Shown: positions 35,029 through 45,541 of the stretch, piece by piece
Position numbering within the stretch: the first letter of the stretch is position 1
Layout of the letters: each line of letters starts with the position of its first letter
DNA from: JABDMH01 sp964428345
Lineage (GTDB): Bacteria; Bacteroidota; Bacteroidia; Chitinophagales; Saprospiraceae
Length of the DNA: 64,000 nucleotides
NCBI GenBank assembly: GCA_964428345.1
Contig: CAYRYD010000007.1
Span: 1-64,000, forward strand
Direction: 5' to 3'
Program-made: the position numbers and the translations under genes
The notes under the pieces: generated by a model
The model's database searches: none
What the model saw: only the letters and a program-made list of their open reading frames with translations
Told to the model about the DNA's origin: nothing

Positions 35029-36978
35029 ATGAAAATTTGGTGTACCATTTTGATTTTGTTTTTATTCTCCTCTTTGAAGGGGCAGTCTAACGATAGTCTG
35101 TGGCAGAACTTCAATGATGAAGAACTTTCCGACAGCCTCCGGTTAATCAGCATTCACAAACTGGCTCGTTCGTATCTGTACAATAATCCGGATTCAAGTC
35201 TGATGCTGTCCGGATTGGAAAATGAATATGCCCTCACACTAAATGATACATTTTGGGTCGCTGCCTCCCTGAATCTGATGGGCGGAGCCTTGATGGTTAA
35301 AAGTGATTTCCCGGGTGCCCTGGACAAACTGATCCGAAGCCTCGAATTCCGGATTGCACTCAAGGACACTGCTTCCATCGCAGAAGCGCATAACAACATT
35401 GGCAACATCTTTTACTATCAGGGAGATTATCCCGGTGCTCTTGAACATTATCTCCGAAGCAGTGAATACGAGGAGATGAAGGGTAACAAGAAAGGAATGG
35501 CTATATCGCTACTCAATATTGGCTCTATCTATGCAGAACAAAAGCAATATCAGGAAGCACTGAATTATTTCAATCGAAGTTTTCAGTTGCTTGATTCTCT
35601 CAACAGTCCGAATATTCTCGGCAGTTGTTATGTAAATATTGCAAGCATTTATAAATCACTGGATAGTCTGGATCTTGCCCGCGACTATTTTGAGAAGGGC
35701 ATTAAACTGATGGTCGAAACCGGTGATGATATGTCTTTAGGTATTGCCTATGATAACCTCGCCAACCTCTACCTTCAGGCTGGCGATTACGACAGTATGA
35801 TTGCTCATTACCTCGAAAGTCAAAAAATCAGGGAGAAGATTGGAGACCGGAATGGACTGGCAGCCCTGCGCGTTGCAAGGGGCACAGCCTTTCATCTGAT
35901 GGGACGGAATAATTCGGCATATAACGAATGTCTCTCCGGTTTGAATCTTGCTGAATCAATCGGCAGCATTCCTATTATGCGTGATGCCTGCGACTGTCTG
36001 TACAAAGCCTCGAGAGCCAGAGGACAAAATGAAGTTGCACTGATCTATTACGAACGATTGAATCAATTGAATGACAGCCTGTCGACATCTGAAACTCAAA
36101 AGGAACTTCAGCTGATGGAGTTCAGAAAGCAGGTTGCTGAAGACAGTATCAACCGGGAGGAAGAGAAACTCGCGACAATTTTAGCACATGAACAGGAAAT
36201 TCGCAGGGAAAATATCAGACGGAACATCCTGCTTGCCGCAGGGTTTCTGCTACTGGTACTCTCTGTCATTTTATACCGCAATTACCGGCAGGTGAGCAGA
36301 CGAAACCGGTTGATAGCTGACGCAAAAAAACGTTCCGATCAACTCCTACTGAAAATTCTTCCCGCCGGGGTAGCCCGGGAACTCCTTGAAAAAGGCCGGG
36401 TAGAAGCCCGGGAGTTCGAACATGTCTCTGTTCTCTTCACTGATTTTATCGGATTTACCGGCACTTCCCGGGAAATGTCCCACCAGGAGCTGATCAAAGA
36501 ACTGGATCAGTACTTCCACGCATTTGATGAGATCATCAGCCGTCATGACCTGGTCAGGATCAAGACCATAGGTGACTCATACATGGCTGCCGGCGGGATA
36601 CCGTTGTATACCCCTGAGACCATCGAAAAAACAGTGTTGGCTGCTCTAGAAATGCAGGAATACATCACGCAATATGGACGAAAACGGGAAGGACAAGGCA
36701 AGCGGGGTTTTCAGATGCGGGTTGGATTGCATCACGGACCGGTCATCGCCGGAATTATCGGAAAACAGTCTTATCAGTACGATATCTGGGGTGATACGGT
36801 CAATGTGGCCAGCCGGTTGGAAAGTGCCGGCACAGGGGGCAGGGTTAATATTTCCCGGGCCGTTTATGATCAGATTAAAGACAATCCTCTTTTTCAAACA
36901 GAGTCAAGGGGTATCATTGATGTCAAAGGAAAGGGAGATGTGGAAATGTGGTTTGTCGATAAAAGAGAGAATCGTTGA
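35029..36978 (+). CDS. TPR-containing class III adenylate/guanylate cyclase
   Basis: A 649-residue protein. A signal peptide (to about residue 19) leads into tetratricopeptide repeats (about 60-360; NNIGNIFYYQGDYPGALEHY, YDNLANLYLQAGDYDSMIAHY). A coiled coil follows, then one transmembrane helix (about 400-420), then a cytoplasmic class III cyclase domain (about 440-645). Metal-binding aspartates are in LFTDFIGFT and IGDSYMAAGG. Substrate positions are Lys in RIKTIGD and Asp in YDIWGDTVN, the pair usual for ATP. The TPR part is expected to be periplasmic and to regulate the cyclase. The gene is flanked by intergenic spacers and looks monocistronic. Confidence 0.9.
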   Translation: MKIWCTILILFLFSSLKGQSNDSLWQNFNDEELSDSLRLISIHKLARSYLYNNPDSSLMLSGLENEYALTLNDTFWVAASLNLMGGALMVKSDFPGALDKLIRSLEFRIALKDTASIAEAHNNIGNIFYYQGDYPGALEHYLRSSEYEEMKGNKKGMAISLLNIGSIYAEQKQYQEALNYFNRSFQLLDSLNSPNILGSCYVNIASIYKSLDSLDLARDYFEKGIKLMVETGDDMSLGIAYDNLANLYLQAGDYDSMIAHYLESQKIREKIGDRNGLAALRVARGTAFHLMGRNNSAYNECLSGLNLAESIGSIPIMRDACDCLYKASRARGQNEVALIYYERLNQLNDSLSTSETQKELQLMEFRKQVAEDSINREEEKLATILAHEQEIRRENIRRNILLAAGFLLLVLSVILYRNYRQVSRRNRLIADAKKRSDQLLLKILPAGVARELLEKGRVEAREFEHVSVLFTDFIGFTGTSREMSHQELIKELDQYFHAFDEIISRHDLVRIKTIGDSYMAAGGIPLYTPETIEKTVLAALEMQEYITQYGRKREGQGKRGFQMRVGLHHGPVIAGIIGKQSYQYDIWGDTVNVASRLESAGTGGRVNISRAVYDQIKDNPLFQTESRGIIDVKGKGDVEMWFVDKRENR

Positions 36979-37076
36979 TTATTTCCTGATCCGATTCTTC
37001 ACAGGTTGATCTAATCATTTTGTAACTCTCTCATTTAAATATTTCATAACAGTCTTTTTTACAAACCGATCCCGAT

Positions 37077-38672
37077 CTACAGATTCTGGAATGCCGGATT
37101 ATATTGTCCCTGCTCTTTAAATCCCGGAAAGTTTCGCATCGGGGAGATTCGGGGGTAACTTTCAAAAATATCTCCCTTTCCGGTGAGCCGCGGATCTCCC
37201 TGCTCTCTCAATTGTTGAAAAAGCAACGCCTTTAATTCGTTTCTTATTCCCTGATACCGGGCACTGTCAGCCAGATTTCGCAGACAACCCGGATCGATCC
37301 GGATATCGTAGAGTTCTTCACCAGGTCTCCGGTCAAAACCCAACCTGAAATATTCGGGATATTGTTTTTTATGTTGCAAGATAAATTCCTTGACCGGACT
37401 GGCATCAATATCAAAATAAGCGGGTTTGACCGACTCGACCACCTGATTATTTTCGGGTACCGGTTCGGTCATTTCCGGATCACCAGCCGGCCAGCGCTCC
37501 GGTCTAAAATTGTGGATATAGAGAAAGCCGGCATTTCGAACCGACCGAGATGGATATCCCAGATTGTCTGGCCGGGCATGGGTATGACGTTCGCGCCCAC
37601 TCAGCACCCACTGAATATCCGGATTGCCTGACCCCTGATCCTGAACGCTGAGGATACGAATCAGACTTCTGCCGGTAAACGTCATGTTCTCCCGGATACC
37701 GGCTAGCTCCAGAATCGTCGGGGCAATATCGATGGAACTGACCAGTGCACCGGTGGTCTTACCCTGTACTACGGAGGGTCCGGCTATGGTCAGGGGAACG
37801 TGAATACCGTATTCCTGGAGATTGGCTTTGGCATATGGGTAGGGCATCCCGTTGTCAGAGGTGATAATGATCACTGTATTTTCATAGAGTCCGGCTTCCT
37901 TCAGCATGGCAATCATTTGACCAAGTTGCTGATCAAACCATTCAATTTCCAGGGCGTAGTCCAGCAAATCGCTTCTTACTTCACGGACATTCGGTAAAAA
38001 AGGTGGTACGTAGACTCTTTCGGGATTACGACCAGATACAGTGCCACTCCCCTTTTCATAATCACGGTGTGGTTCAAAACTGCCAAACCAGAAAAAGAAA
38101 GGCTTACCCTCCGGCCGGTTATTCAGAAAAGTTCGAAAGTTACCGGCATAGTCGGTTTTACTGATGGCTGTTGTGGGTATGGAATCCAGCTTCAATTCAT
38201 TGTATTCCGGTCCGACAGGGTTACGACTCCGGCCACTGTCTTTCCAGTTACCAGGTCCCCAGCCTTTACCGGTGTAGCCCAGTGAATAGCCTCCCCTTTC
38301 AAGCACATCGGTAAAGACCGTAAATTTTGCCGGAAAATAGCTGGCATGGGTCCCGGCTTCCTCCAGTTGCCAGATATTTTTACCAGTCAGGATCGCGGCC
38401 CGGTTAGGGCTGCACTGAGGTGCTGCACAAAAAGCATTCAAAAACAGAACACCCTCCCGGGCGATGGCATCAAACACCGGAGTGTGCGCCGTCTGATCGC
38501 CATAGATGGAGGCGTGAGGAAAGGATTGATCATCAGCAATGGCAAACAGGAAATTGGGCTGCTGAATGTCGGCTGGTTTCTCTTCGATCGGCCGGCTCTG
38601 ACACATCACCAGCAGACCAATCAGGGAGCAACAAATTATGATTGCAACGATCTTGTGGGCTTCAAAAATCAT
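37077..38672 (-). CDS. Sulfatase (N-sulfoglucosamine sulfohydrolase-like), lipoprotein
   Basis: A 531-residue type I sulfatase with lipobox LVMC (Cys24). Motifs are FLFAIADDQSFPHAS (metal binding, about 42-56), the formylglycine site C-S-P-N-R with Cys87, YTGKGWGPGNW, FFFWFGSFEPHRDYEKG and VIIITSDNGMPYPYAK. The FGSFEPHRDYE block and C-S-P-N-R resemble heparan N-sulfatases and related enzymes. It probably acts on sulfated amino-sugars or sugars in the periplasm; the substrate is inference. It is the second Cys-type sulfatase in the window. It is divergent from the PhoD-like gene. Confidence 0.88.
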   Translation of the reverse strand: MIFEAHKIVAIIICCSLIGLLVMCQSRPIEEKPADIQQPNFLFAIADDQSFPHASIYGDQTAHTPVFDAIAREGVLFLNAFCAAPQCSPNRAAILTGKNIWQLEEAGTHASYFPAKFTVFTDVLERGGYSLGYTGKGWGPGNWKDSGRSRNPVGPEYNELKLDSIPTTAISKTDYAGNFRTFLNNRPEGKPFFFWFGSFEPHRDYEKGSGTVSGRNPERVYVPPFLPNVREVRSDLLDYALEIEWFDQQLGQMIAMLKEAGLYENTVIIITSDNGMPYPYAKANLQEYGIHVPLTIAGPSVVQGKTTGALVSSIDIAPTILELAGIRENMTFTGRSLIRILSVQDQGSGNPDIQWVLSGRERHTHARPDNLGYPSRSVRNAGFLYIHNFRPERWPAGDPEMTEPVPENNQVVESVKPAYFDIDASPVKEFILQHKKQYPEYFRLGFDRRPGEELYDIRIDPGCLRNLADSARYQGIRNELKALLFQQLREQGDPRLTGKGDIFESYPRISPMRNFPGFKEQGQYNPAFQNL

Positions 38673-38780
38673 TTCTTTGAGGGATTTAATCCGGCATTTT
38701 CCAATATTAGTGAAATACGACTGGAAGCAAAAAGTTAATTTTCAAACGTGGTGAGCTTCCAAATGTGTCAAATCGCAATC

Positions 38781-40301
38781 ATGAATAAAAAATACATGCA
38801 GCCTTTTAAAAATGGGATATTTTATCTCCTGATAGGTTTTCTTTCCTGTACCCGACCAATCAGCAGTCCGGAATTATTTTTAGGTCAGGGTATAATGGCC
38901 GGAGAAATAACCGATCGGAGCGCCATATTGCAGACCAGGGTGACCCACTCAGATACCCTCATTGAAGGCGATCTAGAAGGAGCAAAGGCCTGGGTCCGTT
39001 TTATCTGGTCCACCAATCCGGAAATTCACCACGACCGTCAATCAGGACCATGGCAAGAGACGGAAGCCAGTGATGATTATATCGTTCGTCGGTTACTGCA
39101 AGGGTTACCCCCTGATACGCTGATTTATTATCAGGCCGAATTTGGAAGGGACACGGTGCAAACCCGTCTTAGCGAATCGGGAAAATTCCGCACTAACCCC
39201 GGACCAGAACTTGCCGTACCGGTTTCTCTGGTCATCGTGACCGGGATGAATTACTACTTTCATTTTTACGGCAATTACGATGCCGGTGCACAATATACCG
39301 GACCGGACCGGCAATTGGGGTTTCCGGCGCTGGCCTCGATCAACCGATTGCAACCGGATTATTTCGTAGGCACCGGCGACAATGTTTATTTTGACCATCC
39401 TTCCGGTCGAAATTTTGAAAACGCCATTAAAAATGGAAAAAATCCCCTTCCCGGAATTTTCGAGGGCCGGGAAGTGACTGATGAAAAGGGGATGCGACAG
39501 AAATACCATGTTCAGTTTGCCCAACCCCGGTTTAAAATACTTTTTCGGCAGACAGGCACCTACTGGGAGAAGGACGATCATGATTACCGGGTAAATGATG
39601 GCGATCCGTATATCGATTTTCCGATTTCCCATGAGTTGGGCATCAAAAATTTCCGCGAACAATTACCAGTGACCGATCCTGAGGATCCGGAGGCAAAAAC
39701 CTACCGGACCATCCGGATGACGAAAGATCTTCAGCTTTGGTTTACTGAAAACCGAGATTATCGCTCAGCCAATAACGATCCGGATGGACCGGCAAAGACA
39801 ATCTGGGGTGACGAACAAAAAAAATGGCTGTTAAATACGTTGAAAGAAAGTGATGCGACTTACAAAGTCATTATTTCACCGACCCCGATGGTTGGACCCG
39901 ACGATGCTTATAAAAAAGACAATCATGTCAACCCGGAGGGTTTTCGTTACGAGGGCGAATCTTTCTTTCAATGGCTGATCGATCAGGGACTTTCCCGGCA
40001 ACATCTTTTTGTTATTTGCGGTGATCGTCACTGGCAATACCACAGTGTTCACCCCACCGGATTTGAAGAGTTTTCCACCGGAGCTCTGGTCGATGCCAAT
40101 TCGAGAGCAGGGAGGGTTTCTGGAGATCCTCAATCCACCGATCCGGATGGCCGGATAAAGCAGCACTATATCCAGGGTACCAGAGAGCAGGCCACCGGTG
40201 GATTTTTATGGATGGATCTATCTTATGAAGATCAAAATCCCCGCCTGAGATTTGTTTTCTACGACGATCTGGGTGAGGAGCTATATTCAGTGATCAGATG
40301 A
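38781..40301 (+). CDS. PhoD-like phosphodiesterase/alkaline phosphatase, lipoprotein
   Basis: The start at 38781 gives a lipoprotein-type signal (hydrophobic GIFYLLIGFLSC); the frame extends to 38748. The protein is about 506 residues. An N-terminal fibronectin-like PhoD_N domain (about 35-140) precedes the metallophosphatase domain with VGTGDNVYFDHPSGR, WEKDDHDYRVNDGD, TPMVGPDDAYKKDNH and FVICGDRHWQYHSVHPTG. The GD, DDHDY and GDRHWQ motifs hold the metal ligands of the PhoD family (iron/calcium). The enzyme releases phosphate from phosphodiesters or monoesters outside the cytoplasm. Confidence 0.87.
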   Translation: MNKKYMQPFKNGIFYLLIGFLSCTRPISSPELFLGQGIMAGEITDRSAILQTRVTHSDTLIEGDLEGAKAWVRFIWSTNPEIHHDRQSGPWQETEASDDYIVRRLLQGLPPDTLIYYQAEFGRDTVQTRLSESGKFRTNPGPELAVPVSLVIVTGMNYYFHFYGNYDAGAQYTGPDRQLGFPALASINRLQPDYFVGTGDNVYFDHPSGRNFENAIKNGKNPLPGIFEGREVTDEKGMRQKYHVQFAQPRFKILFRQTGTYWEKDDHDYRVNDGDPYIDFPISHELGIKNFREQLPVTDPEDPEAKTYRTIRMTKDLQLWFTENRDYRSANNDPDGPAKTIWGDEQKKWLLNTLKESDATYKVIISPTPMVGPDDAYKKDNHVNPEGFRYEGESFFQWLIDQGLSRQHLFVICGDRHWQYHSVHPTGFEEFSTGALVDANSRAGRVSGDPQSTDPDGRIKQHYIQGTREQATGGFLWMDLSYEDQNPRLRFVFYDDLGEELYSVIR

Positions 40302-40774
40302 TTTATTGCACGGATTCACTATGGCGTTGCCATACTGCGGAGAATGGTTCGACCTCGCTGAGGTCGTACTCCTCTGGTTTATTTTTGACAAACAGACTTT
40401 GACGGTGCTGCCGTCACAACCGCATGAATCAACAGGATCAAATATTCCCAACCAATTTCCGCCCCTAAAAAGGTCCTGATCTGTAAACAAGATAGGATCT
40501 ATCCTGACCTTGAAGAGGTCGCCAGATGGCCGGATCGCCCTTTGTTTTATCCTTCAACGTATCTCTTGCCAGCGTTGCAAGACCTCAGAGAGGTCCCTGG
40601 TTGATTAAACAATGGTCGATGGTCCCGACCTCATCGAGGTCGCAGATTTCCTGTGTCTCTTTGCAAAAAAAGAACCCTGCAGTATCTCCTGCAAAAAATT
40701 GTAAATTAACGGCGATAAGATCCCTCCGCACCAATGGATCTCTACCGATTAATAACCGTGCTTTACAAACAAAA
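40302..40774. repeat. Intergenic region with four GACCTC/GAGGTC palindromes
   Basis: No gene is credible here, although the downstream frame stays open through part of it. Four short palindromes of one family are seen: 40350-40366 and 40626-40642 (7-bp arms CGACCTC / GAGGTCG, 3-base loops), 40581-40595 (6-bp arms) and a weaker copy at 40506-40520. The loops differ (GCT, ATC, AGA) while the arms are kept, as expected for a dispersed hairpin element. Confidence 0.85.
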
Positions 40775-43700
40775 ATGCAAAAAACCTGCTGCTATTTTCC
40801 CTATTGTGCTATTCTGATTGCTGGATTATTAATATTAGCCTGCCAGCAACCGCAAGAAACTTCCACCACCGAATCGAACGAGTTCAGCCGGAACATCCGG
40901 ACTACCGATCCCCTGAGTCCGGAAGAAGAGCGGCTGGCCCTGCACCTGCCTCCGGGATTTGAAATCCAACTCTTTGCCTCCGAACCGGATATTGCCAAGC
41001 CCCTCAACATGTCTTTTGACAACCGGGGACGGATGTGGCTGACCCAGTCATACGAATATCCCTTCCCTGATACCAGCGGTGCTGGAAAAGATAAAATCAC
41101 CATTCTGGAAGATACCGATGGTGATGGCACTGCAGATAAAATATCGGTTTTTGCCGACTCACTCAATATTCCAATCGGGATCCAGGTGGTACCCGACGGG
41201 GTAATTACTTACAGCATTCCCCATATCTGGCATCTATTCGATCATGACAAGGATGACAAAGTCGATGAACGCAAAGTCCTCTATACCGGATTTAAGTACG
41301 GGGATACGCACGGTATGGTCAACAATTTTGTCCGGTCCTGGGATGGTTGGATCCATGCCGATCACGGTTTTTCCAATACCTCCACCGTTGCCGGTAGTGA
41401 CGGTGACACCATTATCATGCAATCGGGCAATACCTTTCGCTTCCGGATGGACGGCAGCCGGGTAGAATTTACTACTACCGGCCGTGTCAATCCTTATGGC
41501 TATGCCTATGATGAACTGGGCTATACTTATTCAGTCGACTGTCACACCAGTCCTGTTTACCAACTCATCCGGGGAGCTGACTATCCGCATTTTGGTAAAA
41601 AACCCACCGGTATTGGTTTTGGTCCGGCTCTGATGCGGCATGACTATGGCTCAACGGCACTGGCTGGTCTCGAATATTATATTGCCGAACAGTTTCCTCC
41701 CGAATTCAGATACAATTTTTACTATGGAGATGTTGTCCGTAGCCGGGTCTCGAGAAACAACTTTCAGATGCGCGGCACCACACCGGTCATCCATCAGGAA
41801 GAAGACTTTATCATCAGTGATGATCCCTGGTTCCGGCCCGTGGATGTGAAGCTAGGACCAGATGGCGCCCTTTATATCGCAGATTTCTACAACCGCATCA
41901 TCGGACATTACGAAGTACCGCTTGACCACCCGGGTAGGGACCGGCAACGTGGGCGTATCTGGCGCATCATCTATACCGGTGATGATCATCAGGTTGAACC
42001 CGGGAAGAACGACTGGTCACAACTTGATCTGGCGTCACTGATCCTGCAGTTAAACAATCCCAACCTGCCGCTGCGGATGACTTTCGCGGATCAGATTGTC
42101 GACCGCTTTGGTGAAGGAGCCGTCCCGGAACTGCACCAACTTATTATGGAACCCGGCACCCCACCATTGACCCGTATCCAGGCTCTATGGATCCTGTACC
42201 GGTTGAACGGACTCCATCAAAACCTGCTGGAAACCGCTATCCGCAACGAAAATGACACGGTCAAAGTGCACACCCTGAGAATCTGTTATGAAATCAAAGA
42301 TCTGCAAAAACCCTTGCTAGCGCTGGTCAGGGATTTGCTCAACTATCCGAATCCGCATGTGCAGAGACAAGCTGTCATGGTGATCAGTCAACATCCGGAT
42401 CTTGCGCATGTGAAGTTGCTTTTAGACTTACTGAAAAAAGCCGATAAGGAAGACACACACTTTTACTATAGTATCCGGCAGTCAATGCGGGATCAGATCC
42501 GGAGTAAACCGGTGTTAAATCAGGTGACGCAGGGAAGCTGGCCAACAAACGAACAAGCTCTACTCGCCGATGTGATGGTCGGAGTTGACGATCCGCTGGC
42601 TGGTAAGTTTCTGCTTCATTATCTGGGAGTCGGTGATGAGGAAGTCGAAACCCGTAAGCGATATACAAGTCATGCGGCCCGCTGGCTGTCGGCCGGCGAC
42701 CAGGACCAGCTGATCACCGCTCTGGAACGTTCGGGTCGGACAGATCCGGATGAAGACTATGCAATCTTCCTGGCAATGCTCGAAGGTATACAACAAGGTG
42801 CCAAACCGATGGGAGCTGCTGGCAAGGCCTGGGCAACGCGGTTAGCCACTGAGTTTCTCCAGGATCCCGTTGTTTCCTACGCTGGTTGGCGATGCCTGCC
42901 GATCGACCGGCAACCCTATCCGGGTAACAGTTGGCAGGTGATCGATACCACTGTAGCTGGTAGTCGCACCACATTTTTTAGCAGCAACAAACTGGATGGC
43001 GGAGGCAACGGGATCTCCATCCTGCAATCGCCGATTTTCAAGATGCCGGAAAGCCTATCATTCATTCTCCGTGGACAAAAAAACGCTCCAGGAGAAGACC
43101 AACCATCCTCTCCACCTACAAACAGAATCATACTTGCCCTGTCTGATGACGACAGCATTTTGGAAACAGCTGACATAACGTTGGGGTTTCAGGATTCGAC
43201 CATCCAATGGAAGACTGACAGGCACATTGGAAAAGAAGTCTACCTCCGTCTGGTGGATGGGAGTGCAGCCCGGGGTGAATACATCGCCATAGGTCAGCTC
43301 GAACCCATGGTAGTCAGCCTACCTACCGTCAGTCCGGAAAAACTCGTTGACCGGCAGATTTTTGCCGCTAAAATGGTGCAGGATTACAAACTAAAATCAC
43401 TGATCACTCCCCTGAAGGAGATCGTCAGTGCCGATGCGGCCGATGTACTGGCCCGGAATGCGGCAGCCAAAGCCCTGCTCTCTCTCAATGAGCCTTCAGT
43501 GGTCACCTCTGTTAAAGAGATACTGCGCAGAGAACCTCCCCTCAAACTGAAGGAACAGTTGCTAGTATCCCTGAGTGAACATCCCTCTGATCAAAGCAGG
43601 GAACTAATTACTACCTATCTACAGGATATACCGTATCCGGCTCAGAAAGAAGTCGTCATGAACCTGGGAGGAAATTCAGTGGGGATCGAATTTCTTCTGA

Positions 43701-44299
43701 ATGCAGCTGAAAAGGTGCAAATCAATCCCCGTTTATTGCTGGAGCCTCAGGTTAAGGAACGGTTGCAGATGGGTATGAACTCCCTGCATAAGCAACGTTT
43801 TGTTAACCTCGAAACGGCAGTGAAACCACCCGCGGGTAAGATCGATGATTTAATCAATCGCCGATTACGAAATTATACCGCAGCGGCTCACTCAACCGAC
43901 AAGGGACAGGCCTTCTTTTCGGTCTTTTGCAGTACCTGCCACGAGATCAACGGTCAGGGTGGCAATATTGGCCCGCAACTCAATGGAATAGGAAACTGGG
44001 GAGCCCGGGCGCTGAGCGAAAAAATACTCGACCCCAACCGTAATATTTCCAAAGCCTTTGTTACATACACCATTAGATTAAAAGACGGTGGTATCCAGTC
44101 TGGATTATTCCGGAGAGAAGAAGGACAGACACTGGTTTTTGCCAACGACCAGGGTCAGGAATTTTCAATTGATAAAAACAATATAGCAGAACAAAAAGTA
44201 TCACCCTATACATTAATGCCTGATCATTTCAGGGAAACGATACCGGAAGAAGATTTTAAACATTTACTGGCTTACTTACTAAGTCTTAAAGCCGGATAA
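40775..44299 (+). CDS. Membrane-bound dehydrogenase-like lipoprotein with HEAT repeats and heme domain
   Basis: The start at 40775 gives a lipoprotein signal with lipobox ILAC (Cys23) and 1174 residues. The frame is open 249 bp further upstream, but that part lies in the palindrome region. An N-terminal six-bladed propeller of the 'putative membrane-bound dehydrogenase' type covers about 50-430 (LHLPPGFEIQLFASEPDI, ITILEDTDGDGTADK, LGPDGALYIADFYNRIIGHYE). HEAT-like repeats follow (about 450-640), then a beta domain, more HEAT repeats, and a C-terminal c-type heme domain with C-S-T-C-H near residue 1055 and DPNRNISKAFVTYTI. It is typical of Planctomycetes/Bacteroidota. It probably oxidises a sugar or alcohol; the substrate is unknown. 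Confidence 0.9.
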   Translation: MQKTCCYFPYCAILIAGLLILACQQPQETSTTESNEFSRNIRTTDPLSPEEERLALHLPPGFEIQLFASEPDIAKPLNMSFDNRGRMWLTQSYEYPFPDTSGAGKDKITILEDTDGDGTADKISVFADSLNIPIGIQVVPDGVITYSIPHIWHLFDHDKDDKVDERKVLYTGFKYGDTHGMVNNFVRSWDGWIHADHGFSNTSTVAGSDGDTIIMQSGNTFRFRMDGSRVEFTTTGRVNPYGYAYDELGYTYSVDCHTSPVYQLIRGADYPHFGKKPTGIGFGPALMRHDYGSTALAGLEYYIAEQFPPEFRYNFYYGDVVRSRVSRNNFQMRGTTPVIHQEEDFIISDDPWFRPVDVKLGPDGALYIADFYNRIIGHYEVPLDHPGRDRQRGRIWRIIYTGDDHQVEPGKNDWSQLDLASLILQLNNPNLPLRMTFADQIVDRFGEGAVPELHQLIMEPGTPPLTRIQALWILYRLNGLHQNLLETAIRNENDTVKVHTLRICYEIKDLQKPLLALVRDLLNYPNPHVQRQAVMVISQHPDLAHVKLLLDLLKKADKEDTHFYYSIRQSMRDQIRSKPVLNQVTQGSWPTNEQALLADVMVGVDDPLAGKFLLHYLGVGDEEVETRKRYTSHAARWLSAGDQDQLITALERSGRTDPDEDYAIFLAMLEGIQQGAKPMGAAGKAWATRLATEFLQDPVVSYAGWRCLPIDRQPYPGNSWQVIDTTVAGSRTTFFSSNKLDGGGNGISILQSPIFKMPESLSFILRGQKNAPGEDQPSSPPTNRIILALSDDDSILETADITLGFQDSTIQWKTDRHIGKEVYLRLVDGSAARGEYIAIGQLEPMVVSLPTVSPEKLVDRQIFAAKMVQDYKLKSLITPLKEIVSADAADVLARNAAAKALLSLNEPSVVTSVKEILRREPPLKLKEQLLVSLSEHPSDQSRELITTYLQDIPYPAQKEVVMNLGGNSVGIEFLLNAAEKVQINPRLLLEPQVKERLQMGMNSLHKQRFVNLETAVKPPAGKIDDLINRRLRNYTAAAHSTDKGQAFFSVFCSTCHEINGQGGNIGPQLNGIGNWGARALSEKILDPNRNISKAFVTYTIRLKDGGIQSGLFRREEGQTLVFANDQGQEFSIDKNNIAEQKVSPYTLMPDHFRETIPEEDFKHLLAYLLSLKAG

Positions 44300-44353
44300 A
44301 AAACACTCCTGTAACGAAAATTTGCATTTGATAAATTAAAAATGAATTGAAAA

Positions 44354-45541
44354 ATGAATTCAATAAAAAGACATCCTGGTATCATTCAAGCGATGCTGGT
44401 TTTTTTATCCTGCCTTTTTTTTAGTACTGAAAGTATAACCCAGAATGGTTCTTCCGTTTCCTTTGAGAAAGAAATCATTTACGAAGAGTTTATTTCGGAA
44501 GGAGCCAATGTAGCCGACGTAGACCGGGATGGTGATCTTGATATTCTAGCCGGTCATTACTGGTTTGAAGCACCACAATGGCAACCTCATGAAATCCGGA
44601 CACCGGAAAAATTTGATTATACGAAAGGTTACAGCCATAGTTTTCTGAATTTTACTATGGATGTCAACCAGGATGGTTGGGACGACTACATCTGTTTCGA
44701 TTTTCCGGGAGCTGGAGTTTATTGGTATGAAAATCCGAAAGGTGAAAAGAGACACTGGCAGGAGTACCTCATCGATTCGACTGCCTGCAATGAATCACCG
44801 ATGATGGTCGACCTGGATGGGGATGGCCGGATGGAACTGGTTTTCGGCAACATGAAGCGTAGCGAGATGATGTGGTTCAGTCCTCCGAAAAAAGCTGGAG
44901 ATACGCAATGGACAGGTAAGGCCATAGGGCTGCCTCAGGAAGAAGGCACCCGTCAATTTTCGCACGGTCTGGGTTGGGGAGATATCAATGGTGACGGCAT
45001 CAAAGATATCATCATCCGGGAAGGATGGTGGGAAGTACCCCGGGATCTAAATAGTTTTCCATGGAAATTCCACAAAGCCAATTTCGGTGAGCCTTGTTCG
45101 CAGATGTATTCTTATGATTTTGATGGCGACGGTGATCAGGATGTATTATCCGCTTCGGCCCATGCCTACGGCGTCTGGTGGCACGAGCAATACGAAGAAA
45201 ACGGAAGGAGGTTGTTCCGTACCCACCTGATCGATACCAGCTTTTCGCAAACCCATGGAGTGGCTTTCCTCGATATGAACGGCGATAATCTGCCCGATTT
45301 TGTAACCGGCAAACGCTTTTTTGCGCACCAGGGAAAAGATCCGGGTGGTCTGGAACCAGCGGTGATCTATTGGTTTGAGCTACAACGCGATGAAAACAAC
45401 CGGCCCGTATGGATCCGCCATGATATCGATGACAATTCCGGAGTTGGCATACATGTGGTAGCACGGGACATTAATGGTGACGGGAAACTGGACATATTAA
45501 ATGGCAATAAAAAAGGAATCATCGTTTTTTGGGGGAAATGA
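44354..45541 (+). CDS. Exported FG-GAP/VCBS-repeat protein
   Basis: A 395-residue protein with a signal peptide (to about residue 30) and a seven-bladed propeller. It has at least seven calcium-binding blades: DVDRDGDLDILAGHYWF, DVNQDGWDDYICF, DLDGDGRMELVFGN, DINGDGIKDIIIREG, DFDGDGDQDVLSASA, DMNGDNLPDFVTGK and DINGDGKLDILNGN. These secreted propellers bind ligands or sugars and commonly sit beside dehydrogenase/heme proteins of the preceding type. It lies 54 bp after that gene on the same strand, so a shared transcript and function are likely. No catalytic motif is seen. Confidence 0.87.
   Translation: MNSIKRHPGIIQAMLVFLSCLFFSTESITQNGSSVSFEKEIIYEEFISEGANVADVDRDGDLDILAGHYWFEAPQWQPHEIRTPEKFDYTKGYSHSFLNFTMDVNQDGWDDYICFDFPGAGVYWYENPKGEKRHWQEYLIDSTACNESPMMVDLDGDGRMELVFGNMKRSEMMWFSPPKKAGDTQWTGKAIGLPQEEGTRQFSHGLGWGDINGDGIKDIIIREGWWEVPRDLNSFPWKFHKANFGEPCSQMYSYDFDGDGDQDVLSASAHAYGVWWHEQYEENGRRLFRTHLIDTSFSQTHGVAFLDMNGDNLPDFVTGKRFFAHQGKDPGGLEPAVIYWFELQRDENNRPVWIRHDIDDNSGVGIHVVARDINGDGKLDILNGNKKGIIVFWGK

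Noticed and set aside
40526..40774. N-terminal extension of the heme dehydrogenase-like protein
   Set aside because: It encodes the palindrome repeats; the lipoprotein signal at 40775 is a much better start.
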